In this document: piece by piece, positions 20,241-30,305 of the stretch
How the letters are laid out: each line of letters begins with the position of its first letter
Numbering within the stretch: position 1 is the first letter of the stretch
Source: Leptospira johnsonii
GTDB taxonomy: Bacteria > Spirochaetota > Leptospiria > Leptospirales > Leptospiraceae
Direction: 5' to 3'
DNA length: 64,000 bases
Assembly (NCBI RefSeq): GCF_003112675.1
Contig: NZ_BFAY01000007.1
Location: 186,001-250,000, forward strand
Made by a program: the position numbers and the translations under genes
The notes under the pieces: model-generated
The model's input: only the letters and a program-made list of their open reading frames with translations
What the model was told of the DNA's origin: nothing
Databases searched by the model: none

Positions 20241-21170
20241 TCAATAAAAACGAGGGAAAATAAAAGTAATTCCGTAGATCATTCCTTGGGCTTTTACTTC
20301 TTCCGGGACTTTTCCGAAGTTTTGTCCTCGAAGCGCATCCACACAGGATTGATCCACAAGCGCTTGCCCCTGGGAAGAAATGAGCTTAGTATCAACGACT
20401 TGGCCTGCGTCATTTAGCATAAATTGGACCTTCACCTCTCCCGGTTCTATCGCTTGTCTGATCACCTTCCCGGCTCCGTCGCGATAACCGTAATTTCCTC
20501 CGCCTGGAGGGGAAAAACTCTGCTCGATCTGGCGGAGCATTCTTTTGAAATATTCGTAGCCGACTAACTTTTTAGTCGGAACACTCATAGAAGAGCTTCC
20601 GTCCCAACGAAAGAGCATGTCCTGTTGGAACCTATAATTAAACGGGATCTTGGTCATTCTTCCGGTAGCTGGAGTTTGCTCCGGAGTTTGTTCGTTCGGA
20701 TTAGTGAATTCTACTGGATCCTGTTTTAGGATAGCGACCTCGTATACTTTCTCTTCTTCCGTTTTCTTTTGGGAATTTTGAGGACTTGCCTTGGAAGGAT
20801 TTCTAAAAATATTTCCCATCACGAATTCGCGAAAAGGAGAAAGTGTATGAAATCCTTCTTTTTTAGTGATCCCACCGGAACCAGCGGACTCAACGTTAGA
20901 CAATGCTTTGTATTCGTCCTTGATCCTTTTGTCTACGAACTCTTGTTCCAATAGTACTTCGTAGATTTTTTCCCTCTCCGCTCTTTCTTTGACCTGAACT
21001 AGCGGGTCTTCTCCCAAGATCTTAAAAAGAATATTGCGTGTGAATAAGTGAGCTACTAAGAAAGAAGCAAAAGCAAATACGAAAAATGCGGCGAATAGAA
21101 GGCGACGGTCATCTTCTCCTAGATCTCCTGTATTATCTATTTCACTTTTAAAAAAGGCCGGGAGCCGCAT
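20241..21170 (-). CDS. TonB-like energy-transducer domain protein
   Basis: 309 residues. One N-terminal membrane helix ([21 protein letters not shown], about 23-43) is followed by a charged linker and Pro/Thr-rich stretch ([13 protein letters not shown]). A C-terminal TonB/TolA-type domain (about 235-309: [20 protein letters not shown], then [20 protein letters not shown]) completes it. It could transmit inner-membrane energy to outer-membrane receptors. No ExbB or ExbD genes are adjacent, so the assignment rests on fold alone. It overlaps ruvB by 23 bases and is third in the HtrA protease-ruvB operon. Confidence 0.7.
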   Translation of the reverse strand: MRLPAFFKSEIDNTGDLGEDDRRLLFAAFFVFAFASFLVAHLFTRNILFKILGEDPLVQVKERAEREKIYEVLLEQEFVDKRIKDEYKALSNVESAGSGGITKKEGFHTLSPFREFVMGNIFRNPSKASPQNSQKKTEEEKVYEVAILKQDPVEFTNPNEQTPEQTPATGRMTKIPFNYRFQQDMLFRWDGSSSMSVPTKKLVGYEYFKRMLRQIEQSFSPPGGGNYGYRDGAGKVIRQAIEPGEVKVQFMLNDAGQVVDTKLISSQGQALVDQSCVDALRGQNFGKVPEEVKAQGMIYGITFIFPRFY

Positions 21171-22179
21171 CTTCTTCTATTCTTTTGCCGAAAGCCGGGG
21201 GAACTCTGTCCATCAGCTGATAGGCCTTCTCTGTGGCAACTCTACCGGAAGAGGTTCTATTGATCAAGCCAACTCTTACCATATAGGATTCGTAATGATC
21301 TTCGAGAGTCCTTTCTTCCTCTCCGATTACTGCGGCGATGGGCTTCAGACCAACAGGGCCACCCTTGTACCGATCGATCATACATTCCAGGATCTGGCGG
21401 TCCATTCTATCCAGGCCCAATTCGTCTATTCCGAGGCGAGAAAATGCCTCCTCGCAGGCGGGGATACGGATCTTTCTTTCCCCTTTTACCTCCGCAAAGT
21501 CCCTCACTCTTTTGAGAAGATGGTTTGCGATCCTAGGGGTTTTTCGGGACCTTCTTCCTATTTCGAATGCTGCGTTCTCATCTATCTCGTAACCCAGGAT
21601 CTTAGAGGATCTTAAAACGATATCTTTCATCTCAGCATCATCGTAATATTCCAAACGGAAATGGATACCGAATCTACTCTTGAGAGGATCCGAGATGAGT
21701 CCGCTTCGAGTCGTGGCACCGATCAAAGTGAATGGTTTTAATTTGATCTGGATGGTTTGGGCGGTGATACCTTCTCCCACTAGGAGATCGATCATGAAAT
21801 TTTCCATCGCAGGATACAAGATCTCTTCTACCTTGCGGCTTAGGGAATGTATTTCATCTATAAATAATATATCTCTCTCTTCTAGATCGGTGAGTAATTT
21901 TGCAAGGTCTGCTCCCCTTGTCAAAACTGGAGCAGAAGTGACTACGATCCTTGTGCCCAGTTCTTGGGAAATGATACCCGCAAGTGTAGTCTTACCTAGA
22001 CCAGGAGGCCCTGATAGAAGTACATGATCCAGGGCCTGGCCTCTTTTTTTGGCGGCTTCTACAAAAACGCCTAGATTGGACAGGATCTCTTTTTGTCCTA
22101 TAAACTCGGAGAATAAGGAGGGACGAAGAGATATCTCATCGTCGAATTTATCCTCCGGATTTAAAGTATGTCCTGCCAA
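21148..22179 (-). CDS. ruvB: Holliday junction branch-migration DNA helicase RuvB
   Basis: 343 residues. RuvB is the hexameric AAA+ motor that drives branch migration of RuvA-bound Holliday junctions. Walker A ([11 protein letters not shown]), Walker B ([12 protein letters not shown]), sensor I ([12 protein letters not shown]) and the arginine-finger region ([15 protein letters not shown]) are intact. The C-terminal winged helix ([20 protein letters not shown]) is typical. The start is a TTG nine bases after the upstream protease stop; no ATG is available before the conserved [12 protein letters not shown] block. Confidence 0.97.
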   Translation of the reverse strand: MAGHTLNPEDKFDDEISLRPSLFSEFIGQKEILSNLGVFVEAAKKRGQALDHVLLSGPPGLGKTTLAGIISQELGTRIVVTSAPVLTRGADLAKLLTDLEERDILFIDEIHSLSRKVEEILYPAMENFMIDLLVGEGITAQTIQIKLKPFTLIGATTRSGLISDPLKSRFGIHFRLEYYDDAEMKDIVLRSSKILGYEIDENAAFEIGRRSRKTPRIANHLLKRVRDFAEVKGERKIRIPACEEAFSRLGIDELGLDRMDRQILECMIDRYKGGPVGLKPIAAVIGEEERTLEDHYESYMVRVGLINRTSSGRVATEKAYQLMDRVPPAFGKRIEEDAAPGLF

Positions 22180-22188
22180 AAGACTTTT

Positions 22189-23328
22189 TTACTCCGCCAG
22201 TTTGACCGAAATTTTTAGGATCTGGCCTTTTCTGAATACGACTATCGAAACACGTTGCCCGACTTTAGAAGCTCGGATCTTTGAAACCACGTCATTTGCG
22301 TTCTTGATCTTGGCTCCGTCGATCTCCAGGATCACGTCTTCTACGTCGATACCTGCCTCTGCGGCCGCACTACCATTCTGGACTTGGCGAACGAATGCTC
22401 CTTCCGGACCGGAAAGTTTAAGCTCCTTTGCAGTTTCTTCCGTAAGATCGTCTAACGCTACTCCCAAGCGAGCACGTTTGACCTTTCCGCCGGATTTTAA
22501 TTCTTCTACGATTGCCTTAGCTTCGTTGATCGGGATCGCAAAACCTAAGCCGATCGAACCGCCGCTTGGGGAAACGATCATACGGTTGATACCAACCACT
22601 CTTCCGTTGATATCCAGAAGTGGTCCTCCAGAATTCCCTTGGTTGATCGCGGCGTCCGTCTGGATATAATGAACTCCGGAATTATCAATGCCGCCCCTTC
22701 CTACTTTGGAGATCACTCCCACTGTCATGGATTGTTCCAATCCGAACGGAGCACCAATTGCGATCGCCCAATCCCCCACTTTCACTGCGGAAGAATCTCC
22801 GATCTCGATCGGTTGTAGATCTTGGTTCGCTTCTACCTTTAGAAGAGCAACATCTATCATTGGATCCGTTCCGATCAACTTAGCGGAAACAGGTTCTTTT
22901 ACATTTTTGAAAACTACTTTAAATTTATCGAAATTACGAACTACGTGATCGTTAGTGAGAATATATCCTTCTTTGTTGAGGATAAAACCGGAACCTAATC
23001 CGCTCACTTTTCTTTTCTGATTTCTTACTCTACCTTGCGGTCCGTAAAAAAATTCCTGAAACGGATCGTTGTATTGAGGAACGTTGACTGTTCCTTCGGT
23101 GGCGATCAGCACCACGCTTGGAGAAACGTTTTCGTAAACTTCTTCGAATGCTTTTTGGATGGATACTGCGGCTTTCGCAGATGCGCTTGGTTCCCTGTCT
23201 GATTTCGCGTTTAAGAATAAAGCGCTGTCATTTCCTGTTCCGCAATACAAGATCGGAGAAAGGATCACTCCGGCCATAACGGATATGCCTATCACCAGGA
23301 AATTTTTGAATCTGTCGTTTTTTTTCAT
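22189..23328 (-). CDS. HtrA/DegP-family periplasmic serine protease with PDZ domain
   Basis: 379 residues from the ATG at 23328, chosen because AGGA lies eight bases upstream and a signal-anchor ([19 protein letters not shown]) follows. The trypsin-like domain has the triad in TNDHVV (His), [11 protein letters not shown] (Asp) and QGNSGGPLL (Ser). A single PDZ domain follows ([17 protein letters not shown] to the end). HtrA proteases degrade or refold damaged envelope proteins. One PDZ domain suggests a DegS-like or short HtrA form. It is the first gene of the operon leading to ruvB and is divergent from tmk. Confidence 0.93.
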   Translation of the reverse strand: MKKNDRFKNFLVIGISVMAGVILSPILYCGTGNDSALFLNAKSDREPSASAKAAVSIQKAFEEVYENVSPSVVLIATEGTVNVPQYNDPFQEFFYGPQGRVRNQKRKVSGLGSGFILNKEGYILTNDHVVRNFDKFKVVFKNVKEPVSAKLIGTDPMIDVALLKVEANQDLQPIEIGDSSAVKVGDWAIAIGAPFGLEQSMTVGVISKVGRGGIDNSGVHYIQTDAAINQGNSGGPLLDINGRVVGINRMIVSPSGGSIGLGFAIPINEAKAIVEELKSGGKVKRARLGVALDDLTEETAKELKLSGPEGAFVRQVQNGSAAAEAGIDVEDVILEIDGAKIKNANDVVSKIRASKVGQRVSIVVFRKGQILKISVKLAE

Positions 23329-23421
23329 GGATTCCTGCCCTCGAGAATGGGATTCCGGTAGATGAGCTTTCAGCATTCGAAGCAAAACCACTCATGTCAA
23401 GTGGCTTTCCAATTCAAAGGC

Positions 23422-24015
23422 ATGGCACAAATACCAGGATTTTACGTTTTTGAAGGTTTAGACGGAAGTGGTAAAAGTACCCTCTCCGTCCGGGTCTTAG
23501 ACCTTCTCACCTCCAAACATGTTCCAGCAATTTGTTTTGCGGAACCGACTCGGTACGAATCCGGGCTGTTCTTGCGAAAATTTTTAAGCGGAGAAATAGA
23601 ACTTTCTCCCGAAAAACAGATCGAAGCCTTTTTAGAAGACAGAGAAGTTTCTCTTCAAAGGAATATTTTGCCTTCACTCTCCCAAAAAAAAATAGTGTTA
23701 CTGGATCGGTATATGTATTCCACGGCTGCTTATCAGTCAGGGGAATTTTTTTCAGCGCAAGAGATCCTAAAAAAGAATTTAGACAGAGGATTTCCGGAGC
23801 CTGAAAAAGTTTTTTATCTGGAAATTGAACCCGAAGAAGCTTTGGCGAGATTGAAGGGAAGAGACACTACAAAAGATCGATTCGAGACGATCAGCGCATT
23901 GATTAAGATCAAAAAAGCATATGAAGAAATTCTTCCGGAAAATACCGTCCGTCTGGATGCGAAACTTTCTACGGAAGAATTATTAAAACTCGTAACCGAA
24001 AAAATCTCTTATTGA
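23422..24015 (+). CDS. tmk: thymidylate kinase
   Basis: 197 residues from the ATG at 23422, which puts the P-loop at the usual distance; an upstream in-frame ATG at 23362 would add 20 unrelated residues. dTMP kinase phosphorylates dTMP to dTDP for DNA synthesis. Seen are the P-loop FEGLDGSGKSTLS, the substrate motif FAEPTRYESG, the DRY motif (LLDRYMYSTAAYQ) and a LID-like region (RLKGRDTTKDRFE). The last seven bases overlap the convergent downstream gene. The 93-base divergent gap to the protease holds both promoters. Confidence 0.93.
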   Translation: MAQIPGFYVFEGLDGSGKSTLSVRVLDLLTSKHVPAICFAEPTRYESGLFLRKFLSGEIELSPEKQIEAFLEDREVSLQRNILPSLSQKKIVLLDRYMYSTAAYQSGEFFSAQEILKKNLDRGFPEPEKVFYLEIEPEEALARLKGRDTTKDRFETISALIKIKKAYEEILPENTVRLDAKLSTEELLKLVTEKISY

Positions 24016-24353
24016 ACCAAGGATTGTTGCAAGGTTTTCAAAGTCTCTTCGTGGATAGAAGCTTCTCTGTCCAATTGAGCTGCGAGTTCCACTAACTTCT
24101 TCTTACGAGCACCGGAAGAATGATGTTTCGGTTCGGAAGAAGCAAGTTCTCTCAAATGGGTCGCCTCATCCCTTTTCTTTTTAGAAAGATTGGCCAGGTA
24201 TTTTTTGAATGCCTCTTTTTGTTCTTGTGTGGATAAACTTTCCACCAAGGCCTTTTCGATCAGTTTTGTCTCTTCTTCTGCGGAGAAAGAAGAAAGTGCA
24301 AATGGGAACAGGGACAGAATTGAAATTAGTCCGACAAGTGATTGGATCTTCAT
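24009..24353 (-). CDS. small exported helical protein of unknown function
   Basis: 114 residues. A signal peptide (LVGLISILSLFPFALSSFSA) leads to a Lys/Glu-rich, all-helical mature part with heptad-like spacing (LVESLSTQEQKEAFKKYLAN, then LAAQLDREASIHEETLKTLQ). That suggests a periplasmic coiled coil. There are no cysteines in the mature part. Not recognised. Its 3' end overlaps convergent tmk by seven bases. Confidence 0.65.
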   Translation of the reverse strand: MKIQSLVGLISILSLFPFALSSFSAEEETKLIEKALVESLSTQEQKEAFKKYLANLSKKKRDEATHLRELASSEPKHHSSGARKKKLVELAAQLDREASIHEETLKTLQQSLVQ

Positions 24354-24462
24354 CTTGACTCTCTTTGATTGTTCTAAGGCCGATCTGTATTTTTGGTCCG
24401 GCCGAACTCAATTGTTTCGAAGGTACCAATCCTGAACAGCAAATTTCTATCTTCTCAAATTC

Positions 24463-25911
24463 TTAAAAGATTTGGCCTATGTCTATAAACAATTGAGAAT
24501 CTTCTCTAGACTTAGCATAGTCGATCAAGATGACTGTAGCCTGATTCCAGATAATCCTTAAGCCAGTACCATAAGAAAATTTATAACCTTGGGTGCTAAT
24601 ATCATGATATCCGTTCCAGACTCTTCCGAAATCATAAAATGGAACCAGGCTCAATGTGATCAACTGATCCCAAAATTTGAAGGTGCCGAATCTCCAACGG
24701 ATCTCTAAATTTCCGAAACCGATCATAGGAGCGATAAACCTTTCCTGTCTATAACCTCTAAGAGTTTGGAGACCGCCCAAGCCGTTGATAGGTCCGTCAA
24801 TGGACCACATATAACGATATTCCGAAAAAGGAACTTCTCCCTTGGAATAATGAAGTCCAGCTCTTCCAGCGACCACAAGCTCTTCGAATAATTTCGGGAA
24901 AGGCATATAGAAAAATTTCCCTTGTGTAAAAAACTTCTCAAATTCGAAATCGGAACCCGCACGTTTGGAAGAAGAAGAATAATTCATCTCTAAAAGAACA
25001 CCTGAATCCGGATCCGGTTCGAAGTCTCTTGTATCGTAAGCAAGACCCACATGAATATAATTTACATTTCCACCATGATACCCATTGATCAAACCAGCTT
25101 GGTAGTCTTGGGTAAGTTTAGAAGTTCCGTTGGGATAAGAAGAATCCCAGCCGGTAGCCGGATCTCTTGCAACGGAATAATAATCTCGATTCGTCGAAAG
25201 CTTTCCATTTGGATAATCGTACGTGCGGATGATATTCTGAGAAAACTCGGGAGCAACAATCCAACGAAAAGCTCCCCAAAAGGTTTTATCCACAGAGAAT
25301 GTAGCTGTAGTAGAACGAAATTCGTATGTGTTGTATAAAACATTACTTTCATACGGATAAACGGATCCGGGAGAAGTAGGTCTGCGATAGGAAAGCGCAT
25401 CCTCAAGATCGGAAAAGCTGCCTCCGTTCCTCAGTTCACCTGTGGGTTGGTTTCGATCTCTATACTGAATTTCGCGTAACGTGTCAGTTCCAATCCCGAA
25501 ATACTGAGAATTTTTATTCGTGCTATAAGAAATACTCGTCTTCAATCTATACGCAGTATCGAAAAGAAAAGGACTATCAAAAGTGAACTCGTAGTAGTCA
25601 GCGCCTTTTGTAGTCTTGTATGCCTGAGCGCCGAATCTATATTTGTAAGGTTGGAATTCGAAATAAGGATCCTTACGATCTCCGTTCTGGTATAAAAATC
25701 CTCTGGCTCCGTAACCCTGTCCTCTAACAGGATCTTGCGAAAAAACCGGAAGACCAGTCGCATACCAACCGTTTCTTTTTTCTTCCAGTTCTTGTTTGGA
25801 AAGACGTTTGGATTCGTTCAGGTCGATTGCAACCTTCTCCCCTTCCGAAAAAATCGAAATAGGAAGTAAGATACTGGCTATAAAAAAATGCCGAAGAGAA
25901 AACAAATGCAA
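24463..25911 (-). CDS. Omp85/BamA-type outer-membrane beta-barrel protein
   Basis: 482 residues. A signal peptide (FFIASILLPISIFS) and a short helical linker are followed directly by a barrel with alternating aromatic strands (TAYRLKTSISYSTNKNSQYF). The Omp85 signatures GLGGLQTLRGYRQERF and FGNLEIRWRF occur near 385-415, and the end of the chain is the aromatic DIGQIF. There are no POTRA domains before the barrel, so it belongs to the short BamA/TamA-like surface-antigen group. It may insert or export a partner, but none is encoded next to it. The drawn start is a TTG (a second TTG lies two codons on); no ATG precedes the signal peptide. Confidence 0.85.
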   Translation of the reverse strand: MHLFSLRHFFIASILLPISIFSEGEKVAIDLNESKRLSKQELEEKRNGWYATGLPVFSQDPVRGQGYGARGFLYQNGDRKDPYFEFQPYKYRFGAQAYKTTKGADYYEFTFDSPFLFDTAYRLKTSISYSTNKNSQYFGIGTDTLREIQYRDRNQPTGELRNGGSFSDLEDALSYRRPTSPGSVYPYESNVLYNTYEFRSTTATFSVDKTFWGAFRWIVAPEFSQNIIRTYDYPNGKLSTNRDYYSVARDPATGWDSSYPNGTSKLTQDYQAGLINGYHGGNVNYIHVGLAYDTRDFEPDPDSGVLLEMNYSSSSKRAGSDFEFEKFFTQGKFFYMPFPKLFEELVVAGRAGLHYSKGEVPFSEYRYMWSIDGPINGLGGLQTLRGYRQERFIAPMIGFGNLEIRWRFGTFKFWDQLITLSLVPFYDFGRVWNGYHDISTQGYKFSYGTGLRIIWNQATVILIDYAKSREDSQLFIDIGQIF

Positions 25912-26048
25912 GCGCCTATAGGCAAGTTGAACAAGAGTAATAAAATGTAAGCTAAAAACCTCTGCAACTTCTCTGACATTTACGTAAAATCTTAAGCCAA
26001 GGAATCAGATTGACTGCTCGGGCAAGTCACAAAAACTCACCAACATAC

Positions 26049-26120
<72 letters not shown>

Positions 26121-26175
26121 GAATTCCAAACAACTAATCAACTGGACTCGAAGCGAAAGCTGGAAAGCGATCTTA

Positions 26176-26192
26176 GCGACCCATAGGGAGCG
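26176..26192 (+). repeat. 17-bp inverted repeat, left copy
   Basis: GCGACCCATAGGGAGCG here is matched exactly in reverse complement at 26410-26426. The left copy is itself enclosed by GCGATCTT/AAGATCGC arms, so it would form a hairpin. The pair flanks the second tRNA-end repeat. Confidence 0.75.
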
Positions 26193-26282
26193 TGAAAGAT
26201 CGCGTGCGAAACACAGGATGTGTTGAGCCCAGCTTGAGACGCCCCAGAGCTTAGTTGGCCAGGATGGACAACTGCGTCGGGG

Positions 26283-26300
26283 CGAGTCCCGGTAGGTGCA
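26283..26300 (+). repeat. second copy of the tRNA-Arg 3' end
   Basis: Eighteen bases identical to 26103-26120 (T-arm 3' half plus acceptor 3' strand and discriminator), offset by 180 bases. A partial third copy lies at 26430-26440. The second and third copies also share the following TCCTGCAA. This is the pattern left by integration into a tRNA 3' end. Confidence 0.8.
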
Positions 26301-26409
26301 ATCCTGCAATTGTAACTTTTCGTTCGGTTTTAACCATTCTCGCAATTTAAAGCAGCCGACTCGTTTGATCTCGTTACACTCGATCACCGACTCCTTCGGG
26401 TCGTTACCT

Positions 26410-26440
26410 CGCTCCCTATGGGTCGCTTGCGGTAGGTGCA
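26410..26440 (+). repeat. right inverted-repeat copy fused to a third tRNA-Arg end fragment
   Basis: 26410-26426 is the reverse complement of 26176-26192. It is followed after three bases by CGGTAGGTGCA (26430-26440), the last 11 bases of the tRNA gene. Confidence 0.7.
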
Positions 26441-26574
26441 GTCCTGCAAAACGGCTACATTCGTCTGAAGTTCGGCTACACGAATAATCTCTGAGAAAAG
26501 AACTTCTCATATCATAAATCGATCTGAATAGGAAATACCGCTTATACAAGCATCTCTAATTCAGGAGAATACCT

Positions 26575-27477
26575 ATGAAGATTATTATTACGGGTTCACT
26601 CGGACATATAAGCAAACCACTTGTCGAAGAATTGATCCGAAAGGACCATTCAGTTACTGTTATCAGTAGTAAACCGGAGAGGAAAAAGGAAATAGAAGCG
26701 ATAGGCGCAATTTCTGCTATCGGCAAAATGGAAGATAGCGAATTCTTATCGCAAACCTTTCAAGGTGCAGATATAGTTTATGCTATGGAAGCAATCGGCT
26801 ACGAGAACTTTTTTGATCAAAACCTGGATATAATGGAAGCAATTCGTCGGATCGCAAATAGTTATAAAGTAGCCATCGAACAATCAGGAATTAAACGAGT
26901 GATCCATTTGAGTAGCATAGGAGCACATACCACAGATAGCGGGATACTTGCTTTTCATCATGACGCGGAAAATATTCTAAGAAATTTACCAAGTGACGTT
27001 TCGATTAAGTTTATGCGTCCGGTTGGATTTTATTATAATATGTTCGCATTTATACAAACGATAAAGACAAGAGGAGCGATCATATCCAATTATGGGGGAG
27101 ATGAAATAGAGCCTTGGGTTTCTCCTTTGGATATTGCGGAGGTAATTGCGGAAGAGATCGAAAAACCATTCGAAGGAAGAAGTATCCGTTATATCGCAAG
27201 TGATGAAGTTTCGCCAAACGAAATCGCAAAAACTTTGGGTAAGGCGATCGGAAAGCCGGATCTGAAATGGACGGTTATCTCTGATGAAGAAGCATTGAAC
27301 GGTATGATCGCAGCCGGCATGAACCCAAAAACTGCCGAAGGTTTCATGGAAATGAATGCTTCCAGAAGAGGTGGAGTATTGTATGAGGACTATTTCCGAA
27401 ATCGACCAATATTGGAAAGGACCAAATTAAAGGACTTTGCCAAAGATTTTGCTTCGGCTTATGAGCAAATGAAGTAG
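26575..27477 (+). CDS. NmrA-like NAD(P)-binding Rossmann-fold protein
   Basis: 300 residues. A Rossmann start (MKIIITGSLGHISKPLVEEL) with a GxxGxxS-type loop is followed by VISSKPERKKE, where the basic residues suggest NADPH preference. GADIVYAMEAIG and VIHLSSIGAHT are typical of the NmrA/atypical short-chain group, which lacks the YxxxK catalytic pair of true dehydrogenases. It may be a redox sensor or a quinone or isoflavone-type reductase; the substrate is unknown. AGGAGA lies eight bases before the ATG. The AraC regulator gene starts six bases after its stop, so the two form an operon. Confidence 0.8.
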   Translation: MKIIITGSLGHISKPLVEELIRKDHSVTVISSKPERKKEIEAIGAISAIGKMEDSEFLSQTFQGADIVYAMEAIGYENFFDQNLDIMEAIRRIANSYKVAIEQSGIKRVIHLSSIGAHTTDSGILAFHHDAENILRNLPSDVSIKFMRPVGFYYNMFAFIQTIKTRGAIISNYGGDEIEPWVSPLDIAEVIAEEIEKPFEGRSIRYIASDEVSPNEIAKTLGKAIGKPDLKWTVISDEEALNGMIAAGMNPKTAEGFMEMNASRRGGVLYEDYFRNRPILERTKLKDFAKDFASAYEQMK

Positions 27478-27483
27478 GCTTAC

Positions 27484-28407
27484 ATGAAAGACATTCAAAA
27501 GCCATATAGAATCAAGACCATTAGCGAGTTTCATCAGTTGAGAGGTTTGCCAAAACCTGAACATCCTCTGATTAGTGTAGTGGATTATGGATCTATTGTA
27601 CATTCTTCGGAATTTAATTTTACAAGTTGGACTCTCGATTTTTATTCCATTTCTCTGAAAAGGAATCCCGCAGTAAAAATGAAATATGGGCAGCAGGAAT
27701 ATGATTTTGACGATGGTATCTTGTTCTTTATGGCTCCAGGTCAAGTTTTTAGGATCGAGATTGGCAACGACAAAAAACCGGAACATTCCGGGTGGATCTT
27801 ATTGATCCATCCGGACTTCATCTGGAATTCCGCATTGGCTAAGAATATTCGGAAATACGAATATTTTGATTACTCGGTGAACGAGGCTTTATTCCTGTCG
27901 GAAAAAGAAGAAGTCGTATTGAACAGTATTGTCAGTAACATTCGGCAAGAATATCATTCCAATATCGACAAATTTAGCCAGGAGATCATTATTTCTCACA
28001 TTACTACTCTACTCAATTATGCAGAGAGATTCTATCATCGTCAGTTTATCACAAGAAAGATCACGAATCACAAGATCTTGGATCGTTTGGAAGAAATCTT
28101 AATCGAGTATTTTCGAGAGGGAGACTTAAGAGAAAAAGGTCTTCCTTCGGTCCAATATATAGCGGATCTATTGAATGTTTCTCCGAAATATCTAAGTGGG
28201 CTACTGAACGTATTAACCGGTCAGAGTACACAGCAACATATTCATGATAAGCTGATTGAGCAGGCAAAAGAAAGATTGTCTACTACCGATTTGCCGATAA
28301 CCGCAATCGCTTATGAACTCGGTTTCGAACACTCTCAATCTTTTAGTAAGCTATTCAAAAGTAAGACAAAACTTACTCCAGTGGAATTCCGTCGTTCGTT
28401 CAATTAG
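27484..28407 (+). CDS. AraC-family transcriptional regulator
   Basis: 307 residues. The N-terminal half is a cupin-like sensor (FDDGILFFMAPGQVFRIEIG). The C-terminal 105 residues form the AraC double helix-turn-helix: VQYIADLLNVSPKYLSGLLN as the first HTH, ITAIAYELGFEHSQSFSKLF as the second, then KLTPVEFRRS. Such proteins activate or repress nearby genes in response to a small ligand. The six-base gap to the NmrA-like reductase suggests it controls that gene and itself. Confidence 0.9.
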   Translation: MKDIQKPYRIKTISEFHQLRGLPKPEHPLISVVDYGSIVHSSEFNFTSWTLDFYSISLKRNPAVKMKYGQQEYDFDDGILFFMAPGQVFRIEIGNDKKPEHSGWILLIHPDFIWNSALAKNIRKYEYFDYSVNEALFLSEKEEVVLNSIVSNIRQEYHSNIDKFSQEIIISHITTLLNYAERFYHRQFITRKITNHKILDRLEEILIEYFREGDLREKGLPSVQYIADLLNVSPKYLSGLLNVLTGQSTQQHIHDKLIEQAKERLSTTDLPITAIAYELGFEHSQSFSKLFKSKTKLTPVEFRRSFN

Positions 28408-28439
28408 TATTGCTCAAAAGTCAGAAAATCATAGATTAA

Positions 28440-28550
28440 GAAATCCCCCGCGAAGGATCGCAGCGGGGTCACAAAAATCGCGCATGCGATTTTTTGACCG
28501 GAGCGTAGAGCCTGACCCGAGTGAAGCGAGGGACGCGGCCCTATCCTTTT
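28440..28550. repeat. GC-rich intergenic hairpin repeat, copy 1
   Basis: CCCGC/GCGGGG arms (28446-28467) are followed by a long inverted repeat (28467-28499: outer GGTC/GACC, inner AAAAATCGC-GCAT-GCGATTTTT). A purine-rich block from CGGAGC to GCGGCCC (28499-28541) comes next. The hairpin with its T-run could terminate the AraC transcript. A related block lies at 48312-48412. Confidence 0.65.
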
Positions 28551-28580
28551 CCCCTACCTCTATAAAACACATTCTAAATG

Positions 28581-28594
28581 TGACCAATTAGTCA
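28581..28594. promoter_or_regulatory. operator-like palindrome upstream of the DUF3556 operon
   Basis: TGACCAATTAGTCA, a 14-bp palindrome with one mismatched pair, seven bases upstream of the -35 element. This form is common among TetR-family operators, and a TetR gene is third in the operon, so autoregulation is inferred. Confidence 0.5.
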
Positions 28595-28601
28595 TTTTTT
28601 C

Positions 28602-28629
28602 TTGACATTTCTTTGGACTCCTGTATATC
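28602..28629 (+). promoter_or_regulatory. sigma-70-type promoter of the DUF3556-oxidoreductase-TetR operon
   Basis: TTGACA at 28602-28607 and TATATC at 28624-28629, spaced by 16 bases. Transcription would begin about 25 bases before the start codon, with GGAGAGAAAG just ahead of the ATG at 28662. Confidence 0.6.
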
Positions 28630-28661
28630 ACAGCCTCTAAATATAGAATTCGGAGAGAAAG

Positions 28662-30305
28662 ATGTTCCTTCCTAAAGCTCCCCCCTATGACGCCTTGGCC
28701 TGGGCGAAAATGTCGTTCGCGGACAGGGCCCGTTTGTCCTGCCAAGCCTGGGCGGTCCAAGGTTACGGCTCCCCTCTCGGAGCTTATATTGTTTATGTTT
28801 TAAAGATCGCATTGTACATAGCAGGTTGGATCTATTTCTGTTCTTTCAGTCCGGGACTCGGAACCTGGGGAACCATCTCCTGGTGGTTTGTTCCGGTTGC
28901 TTTCCAGAAAGCGATCGTATGGAGTTTGCTATTCGAAGTATTGGGATTTGGATGTGGAAGTGGTCCATTAACCGGAAGATATTTCCCTCCAGTAGGCGGC
29001 TTCTTATATTTTTTAAGACCTAAAACTACCAAAATGCCTTTATTCGAAGGAGCTCCTATCATTGGAGGAAGAACCAGAGGAATTCTGGAAATCGTATCTT
29101 ATGCTTCGGTTTTAGTGTATTCAGTTCTCTGTTTGATCCATCCTGCTCCTGGCTTCGAACAATTTTTACCGATCATCATCAGCTTGGTGATTGCAGGTAT
29201 ATTAGATAAAACTGTTTTTCTTGCTGCAAGAGCGGAACATTATTGGGTCACCATCGTAGTATTTGCATTCGCACAGAACTGGATCGCAGGGGCAATGATA
29301 GTCCAGCTTTCTATCTGGTTGTTTGCAGGATTCTCCAAACTGAACGCACACTTCCCAAGCGTAGTTTGCGTGATGGCGAGTAATAGCCCTTTCACACCTT
29401 TCTCTTGGTTCAGAAAGGCGATGTATAAGAATTATCCAGAGGATCTTCGTCCTTCTTCTACCGCAGTTGCAAAAGCGAATATGGGGATCGTTCTAGAATT
29501 AGGAACTCCTATCGTTCTATTTACAGGGATTATGACAGGTTCTCAAACGATCCTGTATTTGGGACTCGGAATGATGGTATTCCTACATAGTTATATCACG
29601 AGCAACTTCCCGATGGGAGTTCCTATAGAATGGAACTTCTTAGTAGTTTACTCCGCCTTTTTCTTGTTTGGCGCTAACCCTAGCATCACTCCTTTCCAAT
29701 TAGATTCTGCACCTGTTGCAGCTTTCTTATTCGTGTTCTCTTTTGCTCTTCCATTGATCGGAAATATCAGACCGGATTGGATCTCCTTCTTACTAGCAAT
29801 GAGATATTACGCAGGAAACTGGGCAGTAAGTGTATGGATGTTCAAAGAAGATAGTTATAAAAAATTGGAGAAGCTCACCAAAACCTCAGGATGGCTGTAC
29901 GACCAGTTGGATATGTTCTACGAAAGAAAAGTATCAGTAGGTTTAGTGAGTAAGGTAATGGCCTTCCGACTCATGCACTTGCATGGAAAAGCATTCCAAA
30001 AGTTAGTGCCAAAAGCAGTTAAAAATTTTGAAAAGTATGAATGGGTAGAAGGTGAACTGATCGCTGGTATGGTAGTAGGCTGGAACTTTGGAGAAGGTCA
30101 CTTACATAGCGAACAACTACTTCGATCCGTACAAGCACAATGTGGATTCAAAGACGAAGAATTACGCTGTATCTTTATAGAAGGTCAACCATTAGGAAAA
30201 TCTACTATTAACTACAGGATCCACGACGCAGAAAAAGGATTATTGGAAGACGGAAAGATAGAAGTCGCCGATTTGAAGGAACTCCAACCTTGGCCGACTA
30301 AATAA
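28662..30305 (+). CDS. DUF3556-family multi-pass membrane protein
   Basis: 547 residues. From memory it matches the DUF3556 family, best known in mycobacteria: YGSPLGAYIVYVLKIALYIA, then LLFEVLGFGCGSGPLTGRYF and VGGFLYFLRPKTTKMP. About nine membrane segments span 40-400. The C-terminal 150 residues are soluble (VEGELIAGMVVGWNFGEGHL, then DEELRCIFIEGQPLG). The family has no assigned activity. An exact ribosome site precedes the ATG. Its stop codon shares a base with the start of the flavin oxidoreductase gene (TAATG), so the two proteins probably work together, perhaps on a membrane lipid. Confidence 0.82.
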   Translation: MFLPKAPPYDALAWAKMSFADRARLSCQAWAVQGYGSPLGAYIVYVLKIALYIAGWIYFCSFSPGLGTWGTISWWFVPVAFQKAIVWSLLFEVLGFGCGSGPLTGRYFPPVGGFLYFLRPKTTKMPLFEGAPIIGGRTRGILEIVSYASVLVYSVLCLIHPAPGFEQFLPIIISLVIAGILDKTVFLAARAEHYWVTIVVFAFAQNWIAGAMIVQLSIWLFAGFSKLNAHFPSVVCVMASNSPFTPFSWFRKAMYKNYPEDLRPSSTAVAKANMGIVLELGTPIVLFTGIMTGSQTILYLGLGMMVFLHSYITSNFPMGVPIEWNFLVVYSAFFLFGANPSITPFQLDSAPVAAFLFVFSFALPLIGNIRPDWISFLLAMRYYAGNWAVSVWMFKEDSYKKLEKLTKTSGWLYDQLDMFYERKVSVGLVSKVMAFRLMHLHGKAFQKLVPKAVKNFEKYEWVEGELIAGMVVGWNFGEGHLHSEQLLRSVQAQCGFKDEELRCIFIEGQPLGKSTINYRIHDAEKGLLEDGKIEVADLKELQPWPTK

